Shown: one piece after another, positions 9,225 to 18,310 of the stretch
Position numbering within the stretch: position 1 is the first letter of the stretch
How the letters are laid out: every line of letters starts with the position of its first letter
Source: Pseudomonadota bacterium
GTDB taxonomy: Bacteria > Pseudomonadota > Alphaproteobacteria > RF32 > CAG-239
Assembly (NCBI GenBank): GCA_018362935.1
Contig: JAHALQ010000007.1
Location: 1-64,000, forward strand
Reading direction: 5' to 3'
DNA: 64,000 bases
Position numbers and translations under genes: made by a program
Notes under the pieces: model-generated
The model's input: the letters and a program-made list of their open reading frames with translations, nothing else
Database searches by the model: none
Told to the model about the DNA's origin: nothing

Positions 9225-9956
9225 TTAAAACAGGCTGCCCTGCGCCGTGGACGAAAGCGAGACAATTGCTTCTTTGACAATGTTGATTGTTATGGCATGT
9301 TTGCGTTCCAGCGAGATGTTGTCAATTTCCTCGACCAATTTGCGCGCATAGGAAAATGAACGCTGCATGTTGCCGAGCATGTAATTGATAACTTCCGGCG
9401 TCGGCAGAATCTGGCGGTCGTCAAACAGTTTGACGAGTAATGCGGACAACAGGTCGTCGTCCGGGGTTTTTATCTCTATGGCCGGCAGAATGTTCAACCG
9501 CGAGCGCAGGTCGGGCAGGGTAATGTTCAGGCGCGCCGGCGCTGCCGACGAAGTAAAAAGTATATTGCCGCCTTCGTCGCGGTAGAGGTTGTATATATGA
9601 AACAAAGCTTCCTGATTTGTCAGTTTTTCAAGGTTTTCGATTATCAGGCATTTGTGCTCTTCAAAAGCTTTGCGGATATAAGCCAAGTCCAGAAACTCGG
9701 CGCGAACCGACGGAACCTTATACGGGTGTTCGGTCAGGCGGGCGACGTTGGTGGCAAACACGTTGGCCAGATGCGTTTTGCCGCAGCCTTCCGGGCCGTA
9801 AATGCAAATTCCGAAATAAGGCCAGTCCGGCCAGCGGTCAACCAGCGACACCGCTTCGGCATTGCAGTCGGCAACCAGAAAGTCCTCGCGCCCGAGGCTT
9901 TCACGGTGCGGAAAATCGAGGGCAAACTGCCGGGATGTCGAAAGGCTGCGCGTCAT
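9225..9956 (-). CDS. hdaA: HdaA, DnaA-like regulator of replication initiation
   Basis: Hda/HdaA proteins bind the sliding clamp and stimulate ATP hydrolysis by DnaA, preventing re-initiation. The 243-residue protein has only the AAA+ part of DnaA: P-loop GPEGCGKT at 54-61, a degenerate Walker B IIENLEKL, and the arginine-containing DLRSRL segment; the DnaA DNA-binding domain is absent. QFALDF at 10-15 fits the N-terminal clamp-binding peptide of the family. The protein also ends in QGSLF, a second clamp-motif-like peptide. It lies directly after cckA, with two bases between them. Confidence 0.88.
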   Translation of the reverse strand: MTRSLSTSRQFALDFPHRESLGREDFLVADCNAEAVSLVDRWPDWPYFGICIYGPEGCGKTHLANVFATNVARLTEHPYKVPSVRAEFLDLAYIRKAFEEHKCLIIENLEKLTNQEALFHIYNLYRDEGGNILFTSSAAPARLNITLPDLRSRLNILPAIEIKTPDDDLLSALLVKLFDDRQILPTPEVINYMLGNMQRSFSYARKLVEEIDNISLERKHAITINIVKEAIVSLSSTAQGSLF

Positions 9957-9958
9957 GT

Positions 9959-12610
9959 TTAACTCTCTTTGGTTACGTCAAAAACCTTGGCAGTCAGGTC
10001 GCCGAGGCTGTATGGTTTGGTAATAAAGTCGAAATCGTCGAAATTGTCAAGTTCCTGGCGGACAATTTCTTCGGAATAGCCCGAGGCCAGAATAACCTTG
10101 ATGTTTTTGAGCCTTTCTTTGACGATTTTGGTCAGTTCGGCGCCGCTGATGCCGGGCATGACCATATCGGTTATCAGGAGGTCGAATTTATCATCTTTTT
10201 TGAGATGGTCAAGGGCGTTCTCTCCGGAATTGCAGCCGACGACGTCATAGCCTTTTTTCTTGAGCGCGCGGACGGCAAAACTGCGAACCGAATCTTCGTC
10301 TTCCACAAAAAGAATGCGAATCTGCCGGCTGTCTTTTGACGAAGCGGCATGCGAACGGTCGATGGCATTGGAAACGTTCAGACCCATAATGATTTTCTGA
10401 TTTACATTCAACGGCGCGCTGATTTTTTCCTGTACGCGCAGGATTGTCTGCCCCGCTTTGTTGGTCACAATTTCGCGGTCGTTTTCATTATCTTCTTCGG
10501 GTTTTTCTTCAAAACGCGGCAAGTGGATTGAGAATGTTGTGCCGATGCCGACGGCGCTGTCGACGGTAATATAGCCTTCGGTCTGGCGGACAATGCCGTA
10601 GACCATGGCCAGACCCAGCCCGGTACCCGAACCGACAATGTTTTCCTTGGTGGAGAAGAAGGGGTCAAAAATCCGGCTCATGTTTTCCGGCGGGATACCG
10701 CAGCCGCTGTCTTTGACGTCGATAACCACAAATTCGCCGGGCTTGATTTTATCGTCGCCGAACTGGAAACTTTCTTTCAAAACATGGGTACGGGTCGAAA
10801 TATACAATGTACCGTCGCCGTTCATGGCGTCCTTGGCATTGACAGCCAGATTGATGATTACCTGCGACAGCTGTACCGGGTCGACCTTGACATAACCCAA
10901 ATCCGACTGGTGATGAATTTTGAGGGTGATTTTTTCGCCCAGGATGCGTTTAAGCATGTGCGAAAGCTCGGCAAAGCTGTCGGTAATGTCAATCAGCTTA
11001 GGCTGCAAAGGCTGCTTGCGCGAAAAGGCCAGCAGCTGGCGCACGAGGCTGGCGGCACGGTTGGCATTCTGTTTGATTTGGATTAAATCTGCAAACGAAG
11101 GATCGCCGACGCCGTGACGCTGCAAGAGCAAATCGGTAAAGCCTATCATGGCGGTCAGCAAGTTGTTAAAGTCGTGCGCCACGCCGCCGGCCAGCTGTCC
11201 GACAGCCTGCATTTTCTGCGCCTGGGCAAACTGCTGTTCCAACGAGCGCTGCTTGGTGGCGTCAATCAGGTAAAGCACAAAGCCCAAAGCTTCGCCGTTA
11301 CCGGCACTGTGAAATCGTTGCATGCTGCTGACGTAAATGGTGGTAATTAAATCCGGGCGCGCCGCATTGAGGCGGATGTCCATATTGAGCGACAAAGACG
11401 GATCTGCGCGCAGCCGGGCACAGATTGCACAAAACTGTTCTTTCTCGGCGGCATTGAGCAAATCGGGCATAATCTTGCCTTTGGGGTGAGCCGCCGCGCG
11501 GGTATCAAAAAACTTGGCGGCTGTGGCGTTGGCCTCGCCAATGATGTAATTGTCATCGGTAAAGACGATGCCGACCGGCGAATTGTTGAACAGCCAGCTG
11601 ATTTTGTCCGTGGCCTGCTCCAACTCGGCTTCAAGCCGGTTGGTGCTGGGCAGGCGGCCGATAACGGCGCCGCGCATTTTGATTTTCTCGTCTTCGCGGT
11701 AGTTGTTCTGAAAAACATAGGCCTCGGCCACTTCGCCGCGGCCGGTCAGAAAATGCAGTTTTCCCTGCCATGCATCTTTCTTTTCGGGAAACAGCGAATT
11801 CGGCGCCAGAAACTCATCCAGCGCGCGGCCGTTGAGGCTGCCTTCTTCGGCATTGAGAAATTCGGTAAAGTTGTGATTAACGTATTCAAAACGATAGTCT
11901 TTATCTACCGTGTACAGCCCAATCGGCATATAGTCGAGAAAATCATGAAGCTGGGCACATTCTTCGCGAAAAACCTGCTCCATGTTTTTTTGAGCGGTTA
12001 TATTGTTAACGGCCCAGTAAAAATAAGTTTCCTTCTGTATTTTCTTAATCGAAAAAGCGCCTTCAAAAATCTGCGGTTTTTTTAGATACATCGGGCGCAG
12101 AGAAACTTCATACCATTCCAGCCCGTTGAATATCCGGTCGGCTTTGGAGTGCAGCGACAACGAAAGGACAACTTTCTCGGCGCTGAGGTTCTTGTGGGCG
12201 GTCTTAAGGCGCTGGAGAGCGTTTTTGTTGGTCGGACCTTCGGCCAGATTTTTTTCAAGAAAACGCAATACGGCATTTTGTTTAAACAGTTCTTTGGCCG
12301 GGTCGTTCTGAATAATCGGCTCGCCTTTCGGGGTTTCGATACGTTTGGCCTTGAAGTCGCTGCGGATGATTTCATTGGCAAATCCGCCGTAACTGATGGC
12401 CGCTTCGCCGGCATCAAGCGTTTTAATTGTCAGCAGCAGGCAATAACTGGCGCAGGCGGCGCACAAAGCCACAAGATGCAGATAATAGGCAGGGTACAGG
12501 AAAAAAAGTATAATCAGCGTTGTCAGCCCGACCAGCGAAAACGCCAGTTTGACAAGGCAGGACTGAAGCTGTTTGTCGGGTCTATTGTTGATTTTTGAGT
12601 TGCATAACAT
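9959..12610 (-). CDS. cckA: CckA, hybrid histidine kinase of the CtrA phosphorelay
   Basis: CckA phosphorylates (or dephosphorylates) CtrA and CpdR through ChpT in the alphaproteobacterial cell cycle. The 883-residue protein has two N-terminal membrane helices (about 22-62), PAS-like domains up to about 455, a HisKA domain with H479 in [13 protein letters not shown], an HATPase_c domain ([20 protein letters not shown]) and a C-terminal receiver with D815 in LLITDMVMP. The ATG at 12610 lies 29 bases inside the end of flhB, with AGAGG about ten bases upstream, so it is probably coupled to the flagellar genes. Confidence 0.92.
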   Translation of the reverse strand: MLCNSKINNRPDKQLQSCLVKLAFSLVGLTTLIILFFLYPAYYLHLVALCAACASYCLLLTIKTLDAGEAAISYGGFANEIIRSDFKAKRIETPKGEPIIQNDPAKELFKQNAVLRFLEKNLAEGPTNKNALQRLKTAHKNLSAEKVVLSLSLHSKADRIFNGLEWYEVSLRPMYLKKPQIFEGAFSIKKIQKETYFYWAVNNITAQKNMEQVFREECAQLHDFLDYMPIGLYTVDKDYRFEYVNHNFTEFLNAEEGSLNGRALDEFLAPNSLFPEKKDAWQGKLHFLTGRGEVAEAYVFQNNYREDEKIKMRGAVIGRLPSTNRLEAELEQATDKISWLFNNSPVGIVFTDDNYIIGEANATAAKFFDTRAAAHPKGKIMPDLLNAAEKEQFCAICARLRADPSLSLNMDIRLNAARPDLITTIYVSSMQRFHSAGNGEALGFVLYLIDATKQRSLEQQFAQAQKMQAVGQLAGGVAHDFNNLLTAMIGFTDLLLQRHGVGDPSFADLIQIKQNANRAASLVRQLLAFSRKQPLQPKLIDITDSFAELSHMLKRILGEKITLKIHHQSDLGYVKVDPVQLSQVIINLAVNAKDAMNGDGTLYISTRTHVLKESFQFGDDKIKPGEFVVIDVKDSGCGIPPENMSRIFDPFFSTKENIVGSGTGLGLAMVYGIVRQTEGYITVDSAVGIGTTFSIHLPRFEEKPEEDNENDREIVTNKAGQTILRVQEKISAPLNVNQKIIMGLNVSNAIDRSHAASSKDSRQIRILFVEDEDSVRSFAVRALKKKGYDVVGCNSGENALDHLKKDDKFDLLITDMVMPGISGAELTKIVKERLKNIKVILASGYSEEIVRQELDNFDDFDFITKPYSLGDLTAKVFDVTKES

Positions 12611-13655
12611 ATCCGATTACCTCTGCGACAGCTTTAAAATGTTCTTCCGGAATGGTTTGGTCAAGTTCGGTGGACGCAAAAAGGGCGCGTGCCAGGGGCG
12701 GATTTTCGACAATCGGCACTTCGTTCTCTTCGGCAACGGCCTTGATTCTGAGCGCAACGTTGTCAATACCCTTGGCTGTGACCTTCGGGGCATCCATTTC
12801 GTTCATCTTGTATTCAAGCGCAACCGCATAATGGGTCGGGTTGACGATGACAACGTCCGACCGCGGCACGGCTTCCATCATACGGTGACGGGCGCGTTCA
12901 AGGCGAACCTGGCGGATACGGGATTTGACCAGCGGGTCGCCTTCCATTTGTTTGTATTCGTCTTTGACTTCCTGTTTGGTCATGCGCAGTTTTTTCAAAT
13001 GGCTGTATTTCTGGTAGGCATAGTCGGCCAGAGCGATGACCAAAACCGCAATAACCACGGTAAACAGAAGCAGAACGACAATCTTATGAATAAATTTGAG
13101 AATAGCCATGGTTTCCATGCTCGGCATCAGCTCGACTTTGCCGAGATAGGGTTTGACAACCAGCAGGGCAATAAAAGATATGACGGTAATCTTTATTATA
13201 CCTTTGAGAGCGTCGATAATTTTTTTCATATTAATAAAGTTGGTCATTGCCGAAAAAATATTCAGCTTGTCCCATTTCGGTTCAAGTTTTTTGGGCGCAT
13301 AAATGAAACCGGTCTGGGCAATGCTGGCAAGGACGCCGAGCGAAATGAATATGACAAAGGGAAAACCCATGATTTTAAATAAACCGAACGCCGCCGCGAT
13401 GAGAAGCTTTTGGAAATTCTGCGGCGTGACTTCAACAGAGGTTGCGTTTTCGAGAAAACCGATGCTCGATGCGTAAAACCATTTCATCATCAAAGGCAGC
13501 AGCAGCCAGATGACGAACAGCATGCCGAGCAGCATCAGGAAGCTTTTGGCATCCTGTGATACGGCAACGTCACCTTCTTCTTTGGCTTTGCTGATTTTCC
13601 GTTCCGAAGGTTCTTCGGTTTTGGAGGCTTCGTCTTCTTCTTCGGGAGTGACCAT
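12582..13655 (-). CDS. flhB: FlhB, flagellar export switch protein
   Basis: FlhB is part of the flagellar type III export gate and controls substrate switching through autocleavage. The 357-residue protein has an acidic-basic N-terminal tail, four membrane helices (about 35-215) and the cytoplasmic domain with the self-cleavage motif N-P-T-H at 272-275. This matches the flagellar FlhB length. It follows fliR by 13 bases and overlaps cckA by 29. The three export genes fliQ-fliR-flhB stand here without other flagellar genes. Confidence 0.95.
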   Translation of the reverse strand: MVTPEEEDEASKTEEPSERKISKAKEEGDVAVSQDAKSFLMLLGMLFVIWLLLPLMMKWFYASSIGFLENATSVEVTPQNFQKLLIAAAFGLFKIMGFPFVIFISLGVLASIAQTGFIYAPKKLEPKWDKLNIFSAMTNFINMKKIIDALKGIIKITVISFIALLVVKPYLGKVELMPSMETMAILKFIHKIVVLLLFTVVIAVLVIALADYAYQKYSHLKKLRMTKQEVKDEYKQMEGDPLVKSRIRQVRLERARHRMMEAVPRSDVVIVNPTHYAVALEYKMNEMDAPKVTAKGIDNVALRIKAVAEENEVPIVENPPLARALFASTELDQTIPEEHFKAVAEVIGYVMQLKNQQ

Positions 13656-13668
13656 TCTTTAATCCTCC

Positions 13669-14430
13669 CTAACGCAGAAACTGCTGTAAGCCGTCTTCAA
13701 AATATTTGGTAAACCAGATAATCATAACCGGCGTGGTAATGAAAAGCAGGCCCAGACCGAGATATATCTGTAACGGCAGTGACAGGAAAAAGATGTTAAG
13801 CTGCGGCATGAGGCGCGAAACCAACCCGATGCCGCTGTAAAAAACAATGGTAAAAGCAATAAAAGGCGAGCCGATTTTGAAACCGATGACAAATGACTGG
13901 TTAAACGAACGGCTGAGATTGTCGGCAAAATCGCCGAACGGCAGTTTGGACGATACCGGCAGCAGGGTGTAACTGTCGATGACGGCGCTGATCATCAGGT
14001 GGTGCAGGTCGGTCAGAAATATAACCGTTAAGGCGACAATACTCAAAAAGGTTTCAATAACAATTGACTGGTTTTGCGTTGCCGGGTCAAAAATCTGGGC
14101 ATTGCCGAAACCGATTGCCTGACCGGCCACAAAACCGGCTAAATTCAGAGCTGTGAACAGAATTCGCATGACCAAACCGATAAACAGGCCGACGACAATT
14201 TCCGACAGGATGTATTGGATGAAGAGCAGGGTGTTTTGCGGCTGCGGCGGCAGGTGGGGCGCAATCAGCGGCATAAGCACCAGCGACAAGGCCAGCGCGA
14301 CGGACAGGCGTACCTGCGTGTTGACATAAGAACTCATAAAGCCCGGCATTATCATTAATGCCGAGCCAAGGCGCAGAAACACCATTAAAAAGGCATACAT
14401 ATTTATACTGATGAGTTGTTCCATGCGCAT
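13669..14430 (-). CDS. fliR: FliR, flagellar export-gate membrane protein
   Basis: FliR forms the FliPQR core of the flagellar export gate. The 253-residue hydrophobic protein has about six membrane segments and the usual FliR features, including AGFVAGQAIGFGNAQIFDP in the middle. The start at 14430 overlaps the fliQ stop by one base (TAATG); an ATG two codons later is also possible. Confidence 0.93.
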   Translation of the reverse strand: MRMEQLISINMYAFLMVFLRLGSALMIMPGFMSSYVNTQVRLSVALALSLVLMPLIAPHLPPQPQNTLLFIQYILSEIVVGLFIGLVMRILFTALNLAGFVAGQAIGFGNAQIFDPATQNQSIVIETFLSIVALTVIFLTDLHHLMISAVIDSYTLLPVSSKLPFGDFADNLSRSFNQSFVIGFKIGSPFIAFTIVFYSGIGLVSRLMPQLNIFFLSLPLQIYLGLGLLFITTPVMIIWFTKYFEDGLQQFLR

Positions 14431-14693
14431 TATCCGCCGGCTATTTTACTGAACAGGCTTTCGGTCAGCGTGCGCATTTGCCCGAGCATAAACGGAAAAA
14501 GCAGAATAATCGCGATAAAAACGCTGATGATTTTGGGAACGAAAGCGAGAGTCATTTCCTGAATCTGGGTCAATGCCTGAAAGATACCGATAATCAGCCC
14601 GACAAACAGCGCCACCAGCAAAACCGGCGTCACCACTTTGAGGAGAGTGAATACGGCGTCGCGCGATATGTCTAAAACTTCAATTTCATTCAT
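14430..14693 (-). CDS. fliQ: FliQ, flagellar export-gate membrane protein
   Basis: FliQ is a two-helix subunit of the FliPQR export gate. At 87 residues it has the normal length, two membrane hairpins and the family segment FQALTQIQEMTLAFVPKI. It is the first of the fliQ-fliR-flhB set and follows the glycosidase-like gene after only five bases. FliP, its usual partner, is not in the window. Confidence 0.94.
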   Translation of the reverse strand: MNEIEVLDISRDAVFTLLKVVTPVLLVALFVGLIIGIFQALTQIQEMTLAFVPKIISVFIAIILLFPFMLGQMRTLTESLFSKIAGG

Positions 14694-14698
14694 GGGCG

Positions 14699-15811
14699 TT
14701 ACTCAAGAGGGGTTTGTTTTTCAAAATAAAAATGGTTTTGCAAACCGGTAAAAAAGACGCCGTCAAAACCGGTAAGTAAAATATCCTTAAAGTGTTTCGA
14801 AATAATACGGCGCCAATTTTCGTTCCAATATTCGGCGATGACGCCGTTTGCATCGACAAACGAGCGGCGAACCAGCCACGAGGGGCTGCCGACTTTCCAG
14901 CGGCGATCCCAGAAATAGTCTTCGGGCGTTGCTTCAGATACGTTCATTGCGGCAATCAACAGCCGCCGTCCGCCGTTTTTTTTGAACTGAAGCATGCGGA
15001 TATCATCCGGGCTGAAACGCTGGCGGGCGTGAAACAGCGGATTGATGACAAGGATATCATAATTGGTGTTGCCGATTTCTCTGACAAAATCATCTTTAGA
15101 CGTATACCTGCTGTCGTCGGTCATTATCAAAATGTTCCTGGCATCGGCAACCTCATAGACGTTTTTGGCCGAATCGTTAATTATCGGTTGTGACGCAATG
15201 TCATTAAAGGCATGTTCGCGTTTTTCAAATGCATATAATAATTTTTTATCAAGTACCGAGCGGACAATGGCGCGGTCCATATCATCAGTTGTCGGGCAGT
15301 AGTCGATGCTGATCAGCCCGAGACTGTTGTTGAAAGTAATGTTTTGTTCTTTGCCGCTGCCGCAGTACAGGCTGTTGACGGCCACGGCATCGACCGAATG
15401 CAGGTATTTGTATTCGGGCGTGTCCGGTTTTGGTTCTTTGGGAATTTCATTTTCCCGGGAAAGAAAAGTGGTATCTTCGATGCTGCCTTTTTTGCGGCGG
15501 GAAAGATTGTATCCGTCGCGCGCGTCTTCCCAGGCGCTGCGGTACAATAATTCCTGCCCTTCGTGGGTGATGATTTTGAAATTCGGGTTGTTCTTTTTGG
15601 CATAATCAATCAGCATTTGCAGATTTTCGCGCATGTCGGCGCGATAGTTGCGAATCTGCAACGGCAGATATTTTATGTCGAGGATTTTCTCTTCTGCCGT
15701 ATAGGGATTGGCGCTGTCAAAACCATATACCCCTGCTGCGGCCGAACCGGCGGCAGCCAGAGTTGTCAGAATGGCGGACAAAGCCGCGTATTTCAGCCTA
15801 AGTAACAACAT
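14699..15811 (-). CDS. Secreted TM1410/MJ1477-type TIM-barrel protein (GH114-related)
   Basis: The 370-residue protein has a signal peptide (about 1-26, ending near GSAAA). The sequence fits the TM1410/MJ1477 family of glycoside-hydrolase-like TIM barrels, related to endo-alpha-1,4-polygalactosaminidases: the segments LLIAAMNVSEATPEDYFWD, SPSWLV, EYWNENWRRI and LTGFDGVFF occur in family order. It ends soon after the GFDGV strand, earlier than I would expect, so the last helices may be missing. Its start overlaps the pgm end by 14 bases, suggesting a joint role in surface polysaccharide, which is inference. Substrate unknown. Confidence 0.65.
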   Translation of the reverse strand: MLLLRLKYAALSAILTTLAAAGSAAAGVYGFDSANPYTAEEKILDIKYLPLQIRNYRADMRENLQMLIDYAKKNNPNFKIITHEGQELLYRSAWEDARDGYNLSRRKKGSIEDTTFLSRENEIPKEPKPDTPEYKYLHSVDAVAVNSLYCGSGKEQNITFNNSLGLISIDYCPTTDDMDRAIVRSVLDKKLLYAFEKREHAFNDIASQPIINDSAKNVYEVADARNILIMTDDSRYTSKDDFVREIGNTNYDILVINPLFHARQRFSPDDIRMLQFKKNGGRRLLIAAMNVSEATPEDYFWDRRWKVGSPSWLVRRSFVDANGVIAEYWNENWRRIISKHFKDILLTGFDGVFFTGLQNHFYFEKQTPLE

Positions 15812-17417
15812 CGGCCTGGTGTTTTCCTGTCCTTTCGGGAATTTCCGAAACAGCCATGGCTATTTTGAAAATCTCGGTTAACATTTTAAGCGGATCCTCG
15901 CTGAGGCTGGTTTTGCTGTAACGTTCCAGATAAACGCGGATGGTGGCGCCTGACGAACCGGTTCCCGACAGGCGGAAGACAATGCGCGAACCGTCGGTAA
16001 AACGAATAACCAGGCCGTTCTTGGTGGAACTGTGGTCAACCGGGTCGTTATAGACAAACGCGCCGGCATCGGCAACCGTAAAGCCTTCGAGCGTTTTGCC
16101 GGGAAGCTCGGGCAGGCGGGTTTCAAGGTCGGCCATCAGCTTGTCGGCAACAGCGGTGTCTACGCCTTCAAAATCAAAGCGGACATAATAGCTGCGACCG
16201 TATTTCTGCCAGTGTTCGCGGGTGATATCTTCAACCGATTTGCCGGTGGCGGCAATGATATTCAGCCAGAACAGCACCGCCCATATGCCGTCTTTTTCGC
16301 GGATATGCGATGAGCCGGTTCCGAAGCTTTCTTCGCCGCAGAAGGTAATCCGGTTGGAATCCATGAGATTGACAAAGTATTTCCAGCCGGTCGGCACTTC
16401 ATAATAGCCGATGTCGTGCGCTTTGGCAACGCGTTCGACCGCGGTGGATGTGGCGGCCGATTTGGCGACGCCGTAAATGCCGTCTTTATAAGCCGGAATC
16501 AGATTAAAATTGTCTGTAATGATGGCCAGGCTGTCGCTCGGTGTGACAAAAAAGCTTTTGCCGAGAATCATATTGCGGTCGCCGTCACCGTCGTTGGCCG
16601 CGCCGAAATCTGCCGCTTTGTCCGAGAACATAAAGTCAACCAGCTCTTTGGCATAGACCATGTTGGGGTCGGGATGCAGGCCGCCGAAATCGGGCAGCGG
16701 GCGGTAATTGACAACCGAACCTTTCGGCGCGCCGAGCAGTTCTTCAAAGATTTTGAGAGCATATGGCCCGGTAACGGCGTTCATGGCGTCAAAACGCATG
16801 GTGAAACCGTTTTGGAACAATCTTTTGATGGCCGGGAAGTCAAAAATCTTCTGCATCATTTCGACATAGTCTTTGACCGGGTCTATAACTTCAATCTGCA
16901 TGCCGCAGAGTTCCTGCGTGCCGAGTTTGGACAAGTCTATATCGGCAGAATCGCAGATTTTGTATTCTTTGATATTGAGCGTTTCCTGATAAATCTTGTC
17001 GCTGACGGAACTCGGAATCTGTCCGCCGCTGGCGTTGGAATATTTGATGCCGAAGTCGCCGTTTTCGCCGCCGGGGTTATGCGAGGCGGAGAGGATAAAA
17101 CCGCCGTCGGCCTTGTTTTTAAGAATTACGTTGGAGCCTGCCGGCGTGGACATAAAACCGTTTTGGCCGACAATCAGTTTGGCCGCGCCGTTGGCTGCCG
17201 CCATTTTGATGATTTTCTGAATGGCTATGTCGTTATAAAAACGCCCGTCGCCGCCGACAACAAAAGTTTTGCCTTTCATATCGCCGATAACGTTGAAGAT
17301 GCTTTGCATAAAGTTCTCGACATAGTTCGGCTGAACAACAACTTTGGATTTGCGGCGCAAGCCCGCCGTCCCCATTTTTTGATCTGTAAAAGGTGTCGTC
17401 GCGACTGTTTTAATCAT
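15798..17417 (-). CDS. pgm: Phosphoglucomutase, alpha-D-glucose-specific
   Basis: Phosphoglucomutase interconverts glucose-1-phosphate and glucose-6-phosphate, feeding glycogen and nucleotide-sugar synthesis. The 539-residue protein matches the eukaryote-like bacterial Pgm family: an early FGTAGLR-like segment (GTAGLRRKS), the phosphoserine loop SASHNPGG, the metal loop DGDGDR, the sugar-binding CGEESFGTGSSH and a C-terminal phosphate site FRLSGTGSSGATIR. It is complete. Its 3' end overlaps the next gene by 14 bases. Confidence 0.94.
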   Translation of the reverse strand: MIKTVATTPFTDQKMGTAGLRRKSKVVVQPNYVENFMQSIFNVIGDMKGKTFVVGGDGRFYNDIAIQKIIKMAAANGAAKLIVGQNGFMSTPAGSNVILKNKADGGFILSASHNPGGENGDFGIKYSNASGGQIPSSVSDKIYQETLNIKEYKICDSADIDLSKLGTQELCGMQIEVIDPVKDYVEMMQKIFDFPAIKRLFQNGFTMRFDAMNAVTGPYALKIFEELLGAPKGSVVNYRPLPDFGGLHPDPNMVYAKELVDFMFSDKAADFGAANDGDGDRNMILGKSFFVTPSDSLAIITDNFNLIPAYKDGIYGVAKSAATSTAVERVAKAHDIGYYEVPTGWKYFVNLMDSNRITFCGEESFGTGSSHIREKDGIWAVLFWLNIIAATGKSVEDITREHWQKYGRSYYVRFDFEGVDTAVADKLMADLETRLPELPGKTLEGFTVADAGAFVYNDPVDHSSTKNGLVIRFTDGSRIVFRLSGTGSSGATIRVYLERYSKTSLSEDPLKMLTEIFKIAMAVSEIPERTGKHQADVVT

Positions 17418-17509
17418 ATTTTTTCCTCTTGTTAATTAAATAAATTATGTGCCAAAGTTTAACACTGCGGCATATAAAAACAAGCTTTAATATTAACTTA
17501 TCAGAGTGT

Positions 17510-18310
17510 TTAGGGGCAGATGAACTCGGCCAGATTTTTAATTTCGATTTTGGCGGCAAGGTGGGAGGTCGTCATCCGGCGGTTGAGTCCGGGCTGATTC
17601 ATATCGAGGACGGTCAGCCCTTCCAAAAACAGCTCCCGGTATATGACGCGGTCTTTGAGGCCGTGGCAAAAACGGAAACCGTAAATTTTGCCGATATTTT
17701 CCAGATGTTCAAAAACAAAGTCCTTGTTGCGCGAGCGAGTCGCCGAAATTTTGTTGCCGCAGACAATCCAGTTAAGATAATTTTTGCCGTGGGCGGCAAG
17801 GAACTTTTTGGTTTCCCAGACAAAATCGGCATAATGTCCCGGCGCTTTGACGCGGGATGTCGCCACGTCGATATCGGCTATGGCTCCCATGTCCACCAAA
17901 CTGTCTGTCATCGGCGTAATGAGGGTGTCGGCATATTGGTGCGCGGCTTCAAAAAGATAATTGCGGCTGCCCGGAGTGTCAATAATGAGTGCGTCATAGC
18001 GGCCGCGGATATCCATAATCAAGTCATGTATCCGGTTAAGGTCATCGGGAATTTTGGCATAATCTGCAGACGGTTTGACAATATAGTGCTCGGGGATGCC
18101 GAGATGAAGGCCGTTTGCGGTGCAAAAATTCTTGCGGTTCTGCACATACTTGCTCAAAGAACCCTGTCTTCCGTCAAAATCCATGGTGGCAATCGAAAAA
18201 CCCTCATTGAGGAGTTTTATAGCGAGGTGCATGGCAATTGTCGATTTGCCGGTGCCGCCTTTTTCGTTGCCGATGACGATTATGTGGGCATGTGGGTTTT
18301 TGTCAGACAT
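17510..18310 (-). CDS. mipZ: MipZ, ParA-like division-site ATPase
   Basis: MipZ forms bipolar gradients on ParB and blocks FtsZ polymerisation away from midcell in alphaproteobacteria. The 266-residue ATPase has the deviant Walker A NEKGGTGKS (about 14-22), the switch segment MDFDGRQGSL, Walker B LIIDTPGS and the MipZ-specific late segment LKDRVIYRELFLEGLTVLD, close to Caulobacter MipZ. The start overlaps the dacA stop (TAATG), so it is coupled to a cell-wall enzyme. FtsZ, its target, is encoded about 10 kb away. Confidence 0.93.
   Translation of the reverse strand: MSDKNPHAHIIVIGNEKGGTGKSTIAMHLAIKLLNEGFSIATMDFDGRQGSLSKYVQNRKNFCTANGLHLGIPEHYIVKPSADYAKIPDDLNRIHDLIMDIRGRYDALIIDTPGSRNYLFEAAHQYADTLITPMTDSLVDMGAIADIDVATSRVKAPGHYADFVWETKKFLAAHGKNYLNWIVCGNKISATRSRNKDFVFEHLENIGKIYGFRFCHGLKDRVIYRELFLEGLTVLDMNQPGLNRRMTTSHLAAKIEIKNLAEFICP

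Noticed and set aside
9039..9359. 106-codon plus-strand frame
   Set aside because: It overlaps the 3' end of hdaA, has no ribosome site and odd composition.
12573..13382. Long plus-strand frame opposite flhB
   Set aside because: It is an antisense shadow of a well-supported gene.
16416..17435. 339-codon plus-strand frame opposite pgm
   Set aside because: Antisense shadow; pgm has full family motifs.
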